A DNA stretch of 64,000 nucleotides from Bradyrhizobium sp. BTAi1 (lineage in GTDB: Bacteria > Pseudomonadota > Alphaproteobacteria > Rhizobiales > Xanthobacteraceae). Below, in pieces: positions 36,353 to 44,941 of this stretch. The notes below the pieces were generated by a model that saw only the letters and a program-made list of their open reading frames with translations, was not told where the DNA came from and made no database searches. How positions within the stretch are numbered: position 1 is the first letter of the stretch; every line of letters starts with the position of its first letter. A program made the position numbers and the translations under genes. The stretch is taken from contig NC_009485.1 in NCBI RefSeq assembly GCF_000015165.1, forward strand, positions 868,001 to 932,000, in the 5' to 3' direction.

Positions 36353-37401
36353 TGATGCACTCCTGGAACGGAGGAGAAGGGAGAGGCCGGCAGCGCCGGC
36401 ATGCGCGATGGCGTGCCCTGTGCTGCAGCGGCCAGCGCGCGCACGATCAGGCTGCGCGCGAGCGGGATCTTGTGGGCGTTGTCCCCGGACGGCCTGGCGT
36501 CGCGCAGCGCCGCTGCGGCGGCCTGCTGAAACGCCGATGGACCGGCCGGCTGTCCTGCGAGCAGCGCCTCCGCTTCGCGCGCGCGCCACGGCTTGGCCGC
36601 GACGCCGCCGAGCGCGAGACGCGCGTGGCTGATCGTGCCGTTCTCGATCACGAGGCCGGCGGCGGCGGAGACGACCGCGAAGGCGTAGGAATTGCGCTCG
36701 CGCACCTTCAGATAGCGGGCATGCCTGGCGAAGGCGCGCGCTTCGGCCGGCAGCCGGATCGCGACGATGATCTCGCCGGGGTCAAGCACCGTCTCGCGCT
36801 CCGGTGTCGAGCCGGGCAACAGATGCAGCGCCTCCAGCGCGATCTCGCGCCGGCCGGCCGGGCCTTCGATCTCGACCACCGCATCGAACGCCGCGAGCGG
36901 CACGCAGAAGTCGGAGGGATTGGTCGCGATGCAGGCCTCGCTCCAGCCGAGCACGGCATGCTGATGATTGTCGCCCTCCCGCGCGTCGCAGCCGGCGCCG
37001 GGCGTGCGCTTGTTGCAGCCCGATGCCGGATCAAAGAAATAGGCGCAGCGTGTCCGCTGCAGCAGATTGCCGCCGACGGTCGCGGCGTTGCGCAACTGCG
37101 CCGAGGCGCCCGACAGCAGCGCTTCGGCGATCGCTGGAAAGTCGCGTGCGAAGCTCTGATCGCAGGCGAGGTCAGCATTGCGCACCAGGGCGCCGATCCT
37201 GACATCGCCGTTCTCGCGATGTTCGATGCGTGTGAGCTCGGTGAGATGCGAGATGTCGACCAGCCGTGCCGGCCTGACGACATTGCCCTTCATCAAATCC
37301 AGCAGGTTGGTTCCGGAGGCGAGATAGGCCGCACCCGGCGCGCTGGCCGCCGCGATGGCTTCGGCGACGCTCGCCGGCTTCACATAATCGAACCGGTTCA
37401 T
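36349..37401 (-). CDS. Xanthine dehydrogenase family, FAD-binding subunit
   Basis: 350 residues from MNRFDYVKPASVAEAIA. FAD-binding loops are AAYLASGTNLLDLMKGNVVRPARLVDIS and LRNAATVGGNLLQRTRCAYFF, followed by a Cys-containing insert (ASGCNKRTPGAGCDAREGDNHQHAVLG). That insert is characteristic of the PaoB/YagS subgroup, in which it binds an extra [4Fe-4S] cluster. The C-terminal CO-dehydrogenase-flavoprotein domain (SYAFAVVSAAAGLVIENG, ARLALGGVAAKPWRAREAE) is complete. It overlaps both neighbours by four bases (ATGA), so the three subunits are translationally coupled. Confidence 0.92.
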   Translation of the reverse strand: MNRFDYVKPASVAEAIAAASAPGAAYLASGTNLLDLMKGNVVRPARLVDISHLTELTRIEHRENGDVRIGALVRNADLACDQSFARDFPAIAEALLSGASAQLRNAATVGGNLLQRTRCAYFFDPASGCNKRTPGAGCDAREGDNHQHAVLGWSEACIATNPSDFCVPLAAFDAVVEIEGPAGRREIALEALHLLPGSTPERETVLDPGEIIVAIRLPAEARAFARHARYLKVRERNSYAFAVVSAAAGLVIENGTISHARLALGGVAAKPWRAREAEALLAGQPAGPSAFQQAAAAALRDARPSGDNAHKIPLARSLIVRALAAAAQGTPSRMPALPASPFSSVPGVHQ

Positions 37402-37892
37402 GCCGCGCGCTCCGTCTTGCCCGTGAGCTTGTCCTGCGCATCGAGCACCGCTTCGACGATGCCCACATAGGCGCTGCAGCGGCACAGATTGCCGCTCATG
37501 CCTTCGCGCACGCGCTCCGGATCATCTCCGGCGTGGCCCTCGCTGATCAGGCCGACGGCGCTCATGATCTGGCCTGGCGTGCAGAAGCCGCATTGCAGGG
37601 CGTCATGGGCGATAAAGGCCTCCTGCACCGGATGCAGCTGGTCGCCCTGCGCCAGGCCTTCGATGGTGGTGATCGCGGCGCCGTCCAGGCTGACGGCGAG
37701 CGTCAGGCAGGAATTGATGCGGCGGCCGTCGACGAGGACGGTGCAGGCGCCGCATTGGCCGCGGTCGCAGCCTTTCTTGGTGCCGGTGAGGTGGAGGCGC
37801 TCGCGCAGCAGGTCGAGCAGCGTGACGCGGGGGTCGTCGAGCGCAAGCGTTCGCGGCTCACCGTTGACGGTGAGTCTGACAGTCCAATTCAT
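37398..37892 (-). CDS. Xanthine dehydrogenase family, 2Fe-2S subunit
   Basis: 164 residues. A plant-type ferredoxin cluster (GCDRGQCGACTVLVDGRRINSCL) and a second [2Fe-2S] cluster in the helical domain (LQCGFCTPGQIMS and GNLCRCSAYVGI) carry electrons from molybdenum to FAD. It starts directly at MNWTVRLTVNG with no Tat signal. This differs from periplasmic PaoA of E. coli, so the enzyme should stay in the cytoplasm. It is the first gene of the operon and divergent from a TetR regulator 167 bp away. Confidence 0.93.
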   Translation of the reverse strand: MNWTVRLTVNGEPRTLALDDPRVTLLDLLRERLHLTGTKKGCDRGQCGACTVLVDGRRINSCLTLAVSLDGAAITTIEGLAQGDQLHPVQEAFIAHDALQCGFCTPGQIMSAVGLISEGHAGDDPERVREGMSGNLCRCSAYVGIVEAVLDAQDKLTGKTERAA

Positions 37893-38030
37893 GCGTTGTT
37901 CCGATCGAAGCGATGGCCTAATCGGATCGCAGCGGAACCCGCCTTACGGGCGGGGGCTCCGTCCAGATCCAGCGACCGCGGGACGACGGCAAGGAGAGGT
38001 TGGCTGTCCCGGGTGGCAGGTCTAGTTATA

Positions 38031-38045
38031 CGGAGGGCTCCTCCG
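38031..38045. promoter_or_regulatory. Small inverted repeat upstream of the TetR gene
   Basis: CGGAGG-GCT-CCTCCG, ending 14 bases before the tetR ATG in the divergent region with the hydroxylase operon. It could be a TetR half-site pair or simply sequester the ribosome-binding region. Weak evidence. Confidence 0.35.
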
Positions 38046-38059
38046 CTTAGCAAGGGGAC

Positions 38060-38680
38060 ATGAACGGTCCGTCATCAAGAGCTGGTGAGATGGAGACGAA
38101 ACCACAAGAGCGCAGCCGCAAGCCGCGCGCCGATGCCCAGCGCAATCGCGAGCGCGTGCTGGAGGCGGCCAAGGCGGTGTTCAGCGTCGGCGGCGCCGAG
38201 GCGAGCCTGGAGGCCGTGGCGCGCCAGGCCGGTGTCGGCATCGGCACGCTGTACCGGCATTTCCCCACCCGCGAGGACCTGTTCGAGGCGGTGTATCGCC
38301 GCGAGGTCGAGCAGCTCTCGGAGCTGGCCGAGGCGCTGAAGAGCGAGCCGTCTCCGGTCGAGGCGCTTCGGCGCTGGCTACGCTCGACGGTGCAGTTCGT
38401 CGCCACCAAGAAGGGCATGATGGCGGCGCTGGCGATCGTGATGAACGCGAACTCCGAACTCGCCGCTTATTCGCATGGCCATCTCACCCGCTCGATCGGG
38501 GCCTTGCTCGCCCGCGCCGTCGAGGCCGGCGAGATCCGCAGCGACATCAGCGCCGACGACGTCCTCCGCGCCCTGATCGGCATGTGCTACATGCACGACC
38601 AGACCGGCTGGCAGCAGAGCGTGCTGCGGCTGCTCGATGTGTTCGTGGATGGGCTAAGGGTCGGGAAGGCGCAGGTGTGA
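38060..38680 (+). CDS. TetR/AcrR-family regulator
   Basis: 206 residues (an ATG at 38090 is an alternative start). The N-terminal helix-turn-helix RERVLEAAKAVFSVGGAEASLEAVARQAGVGIGTLYRHFPTREDLFEAVY is canonical, including LYRHFP. The C-terminal ligand domain starts LRRWLRSTVQFVATKKGMMAALAIVMNANSEL and ends FVDGLRVGKA, matching the large proteobacterial SACE_7040-like (TetR_C_33) group. It is divergent from the molybdenum hydroxylase operon, the usual position for its repressor. The inducer is probably the hydroxylase substrate. Confidence 0.9.
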   Translation: MNGPSSRAGEMETKPQERSRKPRADAQRNRERVLEAAKAVFSVGGAEASLEAVARQAGVGIGTLYRHFPTREDLFEAVYRREVEQLSELAEALKSEPSPVEALRRWLRSTVQFVATKKGMMAALAIVMNANSELAAYSHGHLTRSIGALLARAVEAGEIRSDISADDVLRALIGMCYMHDQTGWQQSVLRLLDVFVDGLRVGKAQV

Positions 38681-38716
38681 GCGTGCCTCACGCGATGCGT
38701 GAGCTGCATTGCCATC

Positions 38717-39418
38717 TCATCCCCGCAGCCATTCCATCAACGCCTGTGCGGTCTCCTCCGGCTGCTCGGGCTGCGGCAGGTGACCGCAATTGTCGAGCAC
38801 GACCAGCCAGCTGCCGCTGATGCCGTCGGCCATCTCCTTCGACAGGCTGTTCGGAATGGTGTTGTCGGTGTCGGCGGTCAGCACCAGGGTCGGGCAGCGG
38901 ATCGCGGTCAAGGTCGGTCGCGAATCCGGGCGCGACATGATGGCCGTCAACTGCCGGATGAAGCCGAGGACGCCGACCTCCTCGGCCATGTCGTGCACCA
39001 GTTGGCGCAGCCGCGGATCGTCCTGGCGCGACGGATGCACGAAACCCGCGAACAGCTCGTCGACGACGCCGTGATAGTCGCCATCCTTGGCGCGTGTCAT
39101 CATGGTGCGGCGGCGGGCACTGGCCTCCGGCGTATCGGGCCGCGCCTGGGTGTTGATCAGGGCCAGCTTGGCGACCCGCTCCGGCGCTTGGCGCATGATC
39201 TCGAAGGCGATGTAGCCGCCCATCGAGTGCCCGGCGAGCGCGAAGCGCGGCGGCGCCTCGACGAGGATGCGGCGTGCGATCGCGGCCATGCTGTCATCGC
39301 GGATGTGATTGGCCACCATCACCGGCCCGAGCCGCCACAGCGCCGGGATGACCGGCGCGTAGATCCGCGGCGAGGAGATCAATCCGGGCACCAGCACGAG
39401 CGGCAGCGTTTCAGCCAT
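38717..39418 (-). CDS. Alpha/beta-fold hydrolase
   Basis: 233 residues. Compact hydrolase with oxyanion region LVLVPGLISSPRIY, nucleophile motif FALAGHSMGGYIAFE, acid region LVLTADTDNTIPNSLSKEMADGI (Asp) and catalytic His in DNCGHLPQPEQPEE. No signal peptide, so cytoplasmic. The small cap (ARRRTMMTRAKDGDYHGVVDELFAGFVHPSR) is typical of RutD/PcaD-like or esterase members. It is divergent from the small gene at 39501. Its start lies at the same place as an overlapping open frame on the other strand, so promoters overlap. Substrate unknown. Confidence 0.87.
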   Translation of the reverse strand: MAETLPLVLVPGLISSPRIYAPVIPALWRLGPVMVANHIRDDSMAAIARRILVEAPPRFALAGHSMGGYIAFEIMRQAPERVAKLALINTQARPDTPEASARRRTMMTRAKDGDYHGVVDELFAGFVHPSRQDDPRLRQLVHDMAEEVGVLGFIRQLTAIMSRPDSRPTLTAIRCPTLVLTADTDNTIPNSLSKEMADGISGSWLVVLDNCGHLPQPEQPEETAQALMEWLRG

Positions 39419-39500
39419 GGCTTTTCCCCTGGAGCGGCATGACCCTCGTCAAATAGGGTGTCTTTCGCCGGATGTGCCATTTACGCGCGAGATGCCGCCG

Positions 39501-39797
39501 ATGTCCAACGAAGTTGTTCGCTTCGAGCTTCGCCGCCAGAGCGACGATCTGGTCTACAGCTTTGTTCGCGCCCGCCGTCCGGACGGCAGCAGCGGCTTCA
39601 AGCGCGCTGATGGTGACTATTGGATCGTGTGGAAGCCGGACTGGGGCTGGGTCGCGTGGGATGAGCCGTCCCACTCCTGCATGGGCCGCCCCTGGAACGT
39701 GCTGCCGGCGCAGCAGGGCCCAGCGCCGCCGGAGGGCGATTGGGTGAGCCGCAAAGGCGCGAAGTCGTACGTCTATAGCCTGGTGCATCTGGACTAA
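39501..39797 (+). CDS. Small protein of unknown function, Trp-rich
   Basis: 98 residues from MSNEVVRFELRR; an ATG three codons earlier is also possible, and the open frame runs further upstream into the hydrolase promoter. The core DLVYSFVRARRPDGSSGFKRADGDYWIVWKPDWGWVAWDEPSHSCMGRPWNVLP is dense in aromatics with a single Cys, suggesting a compact beta fold. I do not recognise a family. Codon use fits a real gene. No signal or membrane segment. Confidence 0.6.
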   Translation: MSNEVVRFELRRQSDDLVYSFVRARRPDGSSGFKRADGDYWIVWKPDWGWVAWDEPSHSCMGRPWNVLPAQQGPAPPEGDWVSRKGAKSYVYSLVHLD

Positions 39798-40502
39798 GAG
39801 AGGGGCGCGCTGTTCTGCGCCTTGAGATCGTGCGCGCCGGCGCATGCTCTCAGAGAGAGTGGGTGATCGTCAGTTGCATGCTGAATGAAGGGCGGCCGCG
39901 CGGCTCGCGGCTTTCTGGTGGCGGCGACCGCATTCGCTGGCGGCGCGACGCAGCTGATGACGTCGGTGTCGGACGCGACCTTCGGATGATCAGCGTCATA
40001 TTACCTGCAGCTCGGTGGCAATCGTGGCAATCGGTTCCGGGCGTCACGACAATATCACGTTCATGGCGGGCGGCCTCCGGCAGCGCGCGCGGCGGCGTCC
40101 AATTTATTAGTTGTGGCTATCGGGTGGCCAGGAACAGAATTCGACCACATGTCGATCCGCAACTAATAGATGGCTGTGATGAGGTCGGGCTACTCAAGGT
40201 TCGCTGCGATGGCGACGTCCGCGGTCGTCATCACGCCATGCCCGAGTTTGGCTCATGGTGCAGCAGCGGGTCGCGGCGCCGGTCACGGCGCGCATGCCGC
40301 GCCTCCCGCATCAGCATGGTTGCGGCGCGTGTGATCCGACAGGAGGGCGCCGGAGCGCGTGGACCCGCCGCTCGGGCGTGGTCGACGCGGACATCCGACG
40401 CGTGCGGCGGCGGCCGCGGCTCTCGTCCGCAACGCCGCCCGGCAGGTGCAGATAGGAGATGGCGGCGCCGCCCCGCGAGAGGCCGGCGCCGTTCGGATGG
40501 GA
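39798..40502. other. 700-bp gene-poor region with an inverted repeat and a possible decayed exported-protein gene
   Basis: No intact gene can be supported. At 39885-39989 an ATG opens a 34-codon peptide with a signal-like start (RAARGFLVAATAFAGG) that stops at TGA. The same frame reads on as SASYYLQLGGNRGNRF before degenerating, so a broken secreted-protein gene is possible. At 40105-40113 and 40160-40168 lie perfect 9-bp inverted arms (TATTAGTTG / CAACTAATA), 46 bp apart, in locally AT-richer sequence. The rest (40225-40500) is GC-rich without coding character. Confidence 0.45.
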
Positions 40503-41390
40503 TTACACCAGCAGCGGCTGCGCGGTCGTGGCCAGCTGCTGCAGGAGCGGCAGGAAGCGCTCCTTCATTTCGTCGACCGTGATGCGGTCGACATGCCCGC
40601 CGATATTGGCGGCGGCGACGATGCCGCCGTCATAGCGGCGGATCGGCACGGAAATCGAGCGGAAGCCGTGCTCGGCCTCGCCATCGACCACGGAATAGCC
40701 CTCGCTGCGGACGGCGTCGATCGCTGCGATCAGTGCCTCCTTGTCGGTGGTCGTCTGCGGCGTCATCGCTTTGAGCTCCGTGCGCTCGATCGTCTGGCGC
40801 AACTGATCGTCCGGCAAACGGCTCAGTAGCGCTCGGCCGACCGAGGTGCAATGAGCGGGCAGCCGGTAGCCGATCTCGAGCCCCGTGGAGAACATCCGCG
40901 TCGCGGTCGCGCGCGCGATGAACACGACCTCGTCGCCGTCGAGAACGGCGAGCGAGCAGACCTCGCGCGCCTCTGCGGCCGTCGCATCCATCAACGGCTG
41001 CATCACCGTGTTGATCTGGTTCGATGCGAGATAGCTCGATGCCAGCAGCAGGACGCGTGGTGTCAGCGAGAACAGCCGGTCGTCGCCATGCACCAGCCCC
41101 GAGGCCTTGAGCGTCAGCAGGATGCGCCGCACGGTCGCGCGCGCAAGCCCAGTGAGCTCCGCCGCCTTGCTGAGTGTCATTGGACGCCCCTCGCGGCTGA
41201 AGGCCTGTATGACCCGCAAACCGCGATCGAGCGCCTCCACGAACTCAGGCCCGTCGCCGCGCGCCTGCTTCTTCTCCTCATCAGTCCGCTTAAGTTTCGG
41301 CATCGACCTGACACGATCCGCTGTTGTTGTTTTGGGCCGCAGTGATGCTGCCTGACGTCGGCCCTTGGGCTTCGGTTGTAGCTTTTTCAC
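40503..41390 (-). CDS. IclR-family transcriptional regulator (PcaR/PobR-like)
   Basis: 295 residues from a GTG start, supported by GGGGAG eight bases upstream; the next ATG is 29 codons in. A basic N-terminal tail (KKLQPKPKGRRQAASLRPK) is longer than usual. The winged helix FVEALDRGLRVIQAFSREGRPMTLSKAAELTGLARATVRRILLTL is followed by the IclR ligand domain (AREVCSLAVLDGDEVVFIARA, YRLPAHCTSVGRALLS, GYSVVDGEAEHGFRSISVPIRRYDGGIVAAANIGG). It matches the PcaR/PobR/CatR-type group that controls aromatic catabolism. It is divergent from the Rieske oxygenase gene, with a 14-bp palindrome between. Confidence 0.9.
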   Translation of the reverse strand: MKKLQPKPKGRRQAASLRPKTTTADRVRSMPKLKRTDEEKKQARGDGPEFVEALDRGLRVIQAFSREGRPMTLSKAAELTGLARATVRRILLTLKASGLVHGDDRLFSLTPRVLLLASSYLASNQINTVMQPLMDATAAEAREVCSLAVLDGDEVVFIARATATRMFSTGLEIGYRLPAHCTSVGRALLSRLPDDQLRQTIERTELKAMTPQTTTDKEALIAAIDAVRSEGYSVVDGEAEHGFRSISVPIRRYDGGIVAAANIGGHVDRITVDEMKERFLPLLQQLATTAQPLLV

Positions 41391-41427
41391 TTGCGCTTCT
41401 CCCCGTTTAAAGCGAATCTAATCTTGG

Positions 41428-41441
41428 CGAACATATGTTCG
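41428..41441. promoter_or_regulatory. Palindromic operator candidate for the IclR regulator
   Basis: CGAACATATGTTCG is a perfect 14-bp palindrome in the 124-bp space between the divergent iclR-type and Rieske oxygenase genes. Its size, symmetry and position fit an IclR-dimer operator acting on both promoters. A partial match (GATGTTCG) lies at 41460-41467. Confidence 0.6.
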
Positions 41442-41514
41442 TCTAGCGCACAATATTTGATGTTCGCGTGATGCTCAACGCCCGACATGCGACGACACAG
41501 GAGGAACGGCCATC

Positions 41515-42873
41515 ATGATGAGCAAGGAGCAGAATGATCTCATCACCCGCATCGGGCCCAGCGCGCCCGCCGGTAAACTGATGAGGATGTACTGGCAGCC
41601 GGCCGCTCTGGTGGACGAGCTCACGGGCGATCGGCCGGTTCGCGCCGTCAAGCTGCTCGGCCAGGACTTCGTGCTCTTCAAGGATGAGCAGGGCCGCTAC
41701 GGACTACTTGACCGCGATTGCCCGCATCGCGGGGCCGATCTCGCTTTTGGCCGGCTGGAGCATGGCGGCCTGCGCTGCGCCTTTCATGGCTGGCTGTTCG
41801 ATGTCGAGGGGCAATGTCTGGAGACGCCGGCCGAGCCCGCCGGCTCTGCCCTGTGCAAGAACGTCAAGCAGCGCGCATATCCGGTGGTCGAGAAGGGCGG
41901 CATCCTGTGGGCCTGGCTCGGCAACGGTGCTGCGCCGGCGTTCCCGGATCTCGACTGCTTCACCGCGCCGGAGGCCTATACGTTCGCCTTCAAGGGCCTG
42001 ATCGAGTGCAATTGGCTGCAGGCGCTCGAGGTCGGCATCGATCCCGCCCATGCGTCGTTCCTGCATCGCTTCTTCGAGGACGAGGATACATCCACCGCCT
42101 ATGGCAAGCAGTTCCGCGGCGCCTCCGCCGACAGCGAACTGCCGATGACCAAGGTGTTGCGCGAGTATGATCGCCCCATCCTCAATGTCGAACGCACCGA
42201 ATATGGCCTGCGCATCATCGCGCTGCGCGAGATCGACGCCGAGCGCACCCATGTGCGTGTGACCAATCAGCTGTTCCCCCATGCCTTCGTGATCCCGATG
42301 AGCACGGAGATGACGATCACGCAGTGGCACGTGCCGGTCGATGACGAGACCTGCTACTGGTATGCGATCTTCACCAGTTATGGCGCGCCGGTCGACAAGG
42401 CGAAGATGCGGGCGCAGCGGCTGGAGCTCTATGAGCTGCCGGAATACCGCTCGCGCAAGAACAAGAGCAACGACTACGGCTTTGATCCGCGCGAACAGGC
42501 GACCGCGACCTATACCGGCATGGGCAACGACATCAACGTGCACGACCAGTGGGCGGTGGAGTCGATGGGCCGGATCCAGGACCGCACCCGCGAGCATCTC
42601 GGTCAGTCCGACAAGGCGATCATTCAGTATCGTCGTCTGCTTCGCGAGCAGATCGAGGCTGTCGCGACCGGCGACAAGCCGATGCTGTTTCTCGATGCGG
42701 CGGAGGCGCGCAGCGTGCAGGGGCCGGCGACGATGGACGGCATCGGCCCGACCCGCGGTTGGGAGACCTATTGGATGGAGGTCGACGTCCGTCGCCGCCG
42801 CAACGCGCCCTGGGCGGCCCCGGTGCCCGCCGATATCATCCGCCTCGCGCCGCATCTGAGCGCCGCGGAGTGA
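41515..42873 (+). CDS. Rieske non-haem iron oxygenase, alpha subunit (phthalate-dioxygenase-like)
   Basis: 452 residues with AGGAGG ribosome-binding site. The Rieske [2Fe-2S] ligands are Cys69/His71 (DCPHRG) and Cys88/His91 (CAFHGW). The mononuclear iron site is in the catalytic domain with His179 and His184 (GIDPAHASFLH). Length and layout match the homo-oligomeric phthalate 4,5-dioxygenase/vanillate-demethylase class, which needs a separate reductase; none is encoded nearby. It hydroxylates or demethylates an aromatic ring using O2 and NAD(P)H-derived electrons. Context of IclR regulator, glutamine-synthetase-like ligase and SDR suggests a catabolic cluster for an aromatic or amine-bearing compound. 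Confidence 0.88.
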   Translation: MMSKEQNDLITRIGPSAPAGKLMRMYWQPAALVDELTGDRPVRAVKLLGQDFVLFKDEQGRYGLLDRDCPHRGADLAFGRLEHGGLRCAFHGWLFDVEGQCLETPAEPAGSALCKNVKQRAYPVVEKGGILWAWLGNGAAPAFPDLDCFTAPEAYTFAFKGLIECNWLQALEVGIDPAHASFLHRFFEDEDTSTAYGKQFRGASADSELPMTKVLREYDRPILNVERTEYGLRIIALREIDAERTHVRVTNQLFPHAFVIPMSTEMTITQWHVPVDDETCYWYAIFTSYGAPVDKAKMRAQRLELYELPEYRSRKNKSNDYGFDPREQATATYTGMGNDINVHDQWAVESMGRIQDRTREHLGQSDKAIIQYRRLLREQIEAVATGDKPMLFLDAAEARSVQGPATMDGIGPTRGWETYWMEVDVRRRRNAPWAAPVPADIIRLAPHLSAAE

Positions 42874-43336
42874 GAGGACGTGTTCGAAAGACGATCAGCC
42901 GCATTAGCTGGCGCGCACGGGCCCCGGCCGAACTGCCCTCCGTCTCCCCGTTCTTCACGGGGAGAGGGTCGAGGTGAGGGGCCGCCGCATGGGACGAGCA
43001 AGTGGTCGGACCTGTACCCCAAGACCCGGATTGCATCTCCGCTGCGGGCGGCAGGGCGATCGCCTCTGACGACGTGCGGCAATCGTGCCACCAACGCTTG
43101 TCGATTAGTTGCTCCGTCATGCCCGGGCTTGTTCCGGGCATCCACGTCGTTCCGAGGGTGCTGGCCGATGTGGATGGCCGGGACAGGCCCGGCCATAACG
43201 ACGTGGAAACAGACGGGCGCTATACCCGGAGCACCCTATGCGATCGCCCTGCGCCAGCGTGGCGACGCCGGCACCGAGCCTGCCGCACGGCTGCGGACTC
43301 GCTCACACGCATCGCCATCGTGATCAGGAGCCATCG
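42874..43336. repeat. Intergenic stretch with three palindromic repeats
   Basis: 463 bp between two same-strand genes. It contains TCTCCCCGT/ACGGGGAGA (42943-42965), ATGCCCGG/CCGGGCAT (43119-43141) and ATGGCCGGG/CCCGGCCAT (43174-43196). The last two are linked by CCACGTCGTTCC and bounded by CGTCAT and ATAACGACG, making one composite element. Relatives of the GGCCGGGACA...GCCCGGCC part occur at 44834-44866 and 54819-54859. Typical rhizobial dispersed repeats; they probably uncouple expression of the flanking genes. Confidence 0.65.
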
Positions 43337-44776
43337 TTGAGTTTCGTCCAAAAGCATCAATTGTGGTCGGCCGAGCAGACGGAGGCCGCGCTGCGCATGC
43401 GCCGGATCGCCGAGGAGCAGGGGCTCAAGACGATCCGCTTCTCTTTTCCCGACCAGCACGGCATCCTGCGCGGCAAGGCGCTGGCCGTCGATGCCGCGCT
43501 GTCCTCGCTTGAGGATGGCTGCTCGATCACGACGACCTTGCTCGCCAAGGACACCTCGCATCGCACGGTGTTTCCGGTGTTCACGGCCGGCGGCGGCTTC
43601 GGCATGAGCGAGATGCAGGGCGGCAGCGACGCGCTGATGGTCGCCGATCCCACCACGTTCCGCGTGCTGCCCTGGGCGCCCGGGACAGGATGGGTGCTGT
43701 GCGATCTTTACTTCGCCAATGGTGCGCCCGTTCCCTTCGCCACGCGCAATCTCTACCGCTCCGCGTTGGCGGCGCTCGATCAGCGCGGCTATCAGTTCAA
43801 GGCCGGGCTCGAGGTCGAGTGCCACATCTTCAAGGTCGAAGATCCGCGTCTTGCACCGGGTGATGCCGGCTCGCCCGGACAGCCCGGCGTGCCGCCAACA
43901 GTCAGCCTGCTGACGCAGGGCTATCAGTACCTCACCGAGCAGCGCTTCGATCAGATGCAGCCGGCGCTGGAGACCATCCGGGCCAATCTCACCGCGCTCG
44001 GTCTGCCCTTGCGCTCGATCGAGCTTGAATATGGCCCGAGCCAATGCGAGTTCGTGCTGCAGCCCGGCATCGGGATGGAGCCCGCCGATACGATGGTGCT
44101 GTTCCGCAGCGCCGTGAAGCAGATCGCGCAGCGCCATGGCTATCACGCCACCTTCATGTGCCGGCCGCGCATCCCCAACGTGATGTCGTCGGGCTGGCAT
44201 CTGCACCAGTCGCTGGTCGCGCGCGACGGCAGCAACGCCTTTATGACGTCGGAAACGGACGGGCTGTCCGCGCTCGGCCGTCACTACATGGCCGGCCTGC
44301 TCGCGCATGCGCGCGCCGCCGCGGTGTTCTCGACCCCGACCATCAACGGCTACCGGCGCTATCGCGCCTATTCGCTGGCGCCGGACCGCGCGATCTGGGG
44401 CCGCGACAATCGCGGCGTCATGATCCGCGTGCTCGGCGGACCCGGCGATCGCGCCACGCGGCTGGAGAACCGCATCGGCGAGCCCGCCGCCAATCCCTAT
44501 CTCTACATGGCCTCGCAAATCGCGGCCGGCCTCGACGGCGTCGACCGCAAGCTCGATCCGGGGCCATCCGCCGACGTGCCCTATGAGACCAAGGCCAGCC
44601 TGCTGCCGAAATCGCTGCACGAGGCCGTCGACGCGCTGAAGGCCGACGCCTTCTTCCGCAACGCGTTCGGCGCCACCTTCATCGACTACTACACCTTCAT
44701 CAAGACCGCCGAGATCGATCGCTTCAACGCCGAAGTGTCCGACTGGGAGCAGCGCGAATATTTCGAGATGTTCTGA
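43337..44776 (+). CDS. Glutamine-synthetase-family ligase
   Basis: 479 residues from a TTG at 43337 that has AGGAG seven bases upstream; an ATG 33 codons earlier yields an unlikely repeat-derived tail. It has GS-family features: IRFSFPDQHGILRGKALAV (beta-grasp domain), KAGLEVECHIFKVED (metal-binding Glu), ELEYGPSQCEFVLQPG, SSGWHLHQSL (ATP/ammonia-site His) and NRGVMIRVLGG with ENRIGEPAANPYLYMASQIAAGLDG. It is a short, divergent GS of the GlnA-like gamma-glutamyl ligase type, not classical GSI (no adenylylation Tyr loop seen). Such enzymes ligate glutamate to amines, as in aniline or polyamine catabolism. Beside a Rieske oxygenase, that role is plausible but inferred. Confidence 0.86.
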   Translation: MSFVQKHQLWSAEQTEAALRMRRIAEEQGLKTIRFSFPDQHGILRGKALAVDAALSSLEDGCSITTTLLAKDTSHRTVFPVFTAGGGFGMSEMQGGSDALMVADPTTFRVLPWAPGTGWVLCDLYFANGAPVPFATRNLYRSALAALDQRGYQFKAGLEVECHIFKVEDPRLAPGDAGSPGQPGVPPTVSLLTQGYQYLTEQRFDQMQPALETIRANLTALGLPLRSIELEYGPSQCEFVLQPGIGMEPADTMVLFRSAVKQIAQRHGYHATFMCRPRIPNVMSSGWHLHQSLVARDGSNAFMTSETDGLSALGRHYMAGLLAHARAAAVFSTPTINGYRRYRAYSLAPDRAIWGRDNRGVMIRVLGGPGDRATRLENRIGEPAANPYLYMASQIAAGLDGVDRKLDPGPSADVPYETKASLLPKSLHEAVDALKADAFFRNAFGATFIDYYTFIKTAEIDRFNAEVSDWEQREYFEMF

Positions 44777-44833
44777 GGCTCGAGCGGTCGGAGACAAGCG
44801 ACGGCCGGCAGAGATAGAATCTCCCGCCCCTCC

Positions 44834-44866
44834 GTCGTCATGGCCGGGACAAGCCTGGCCACGACG
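44834..44866. repeat. Palindromic repeat between convergent genes
   Basis: CGTCGTCATGGCCGGGACAAGCCTGGCCACGACG: a hairpin with one mismatch, related to the repeat at 43174-43196. It lies between the GS-like gene (plus) and the SDR gene (minus), and may double as their terminator. Confidence 0.55.
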
Positions 44867-44941
44867 CCGTAACTCACCAGCGGGCTCGGTCGTCGGGATC
44901 GCTGACGCTGTGGTATCCGACCGTGTTGCGCAACGGCCGGC

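Noticed and set aside
34031..36355. A 774-codon open frame on the plus strand
   Set aside because: Antisense to the molybdopterin subunit, whose active-site motifs are clear.
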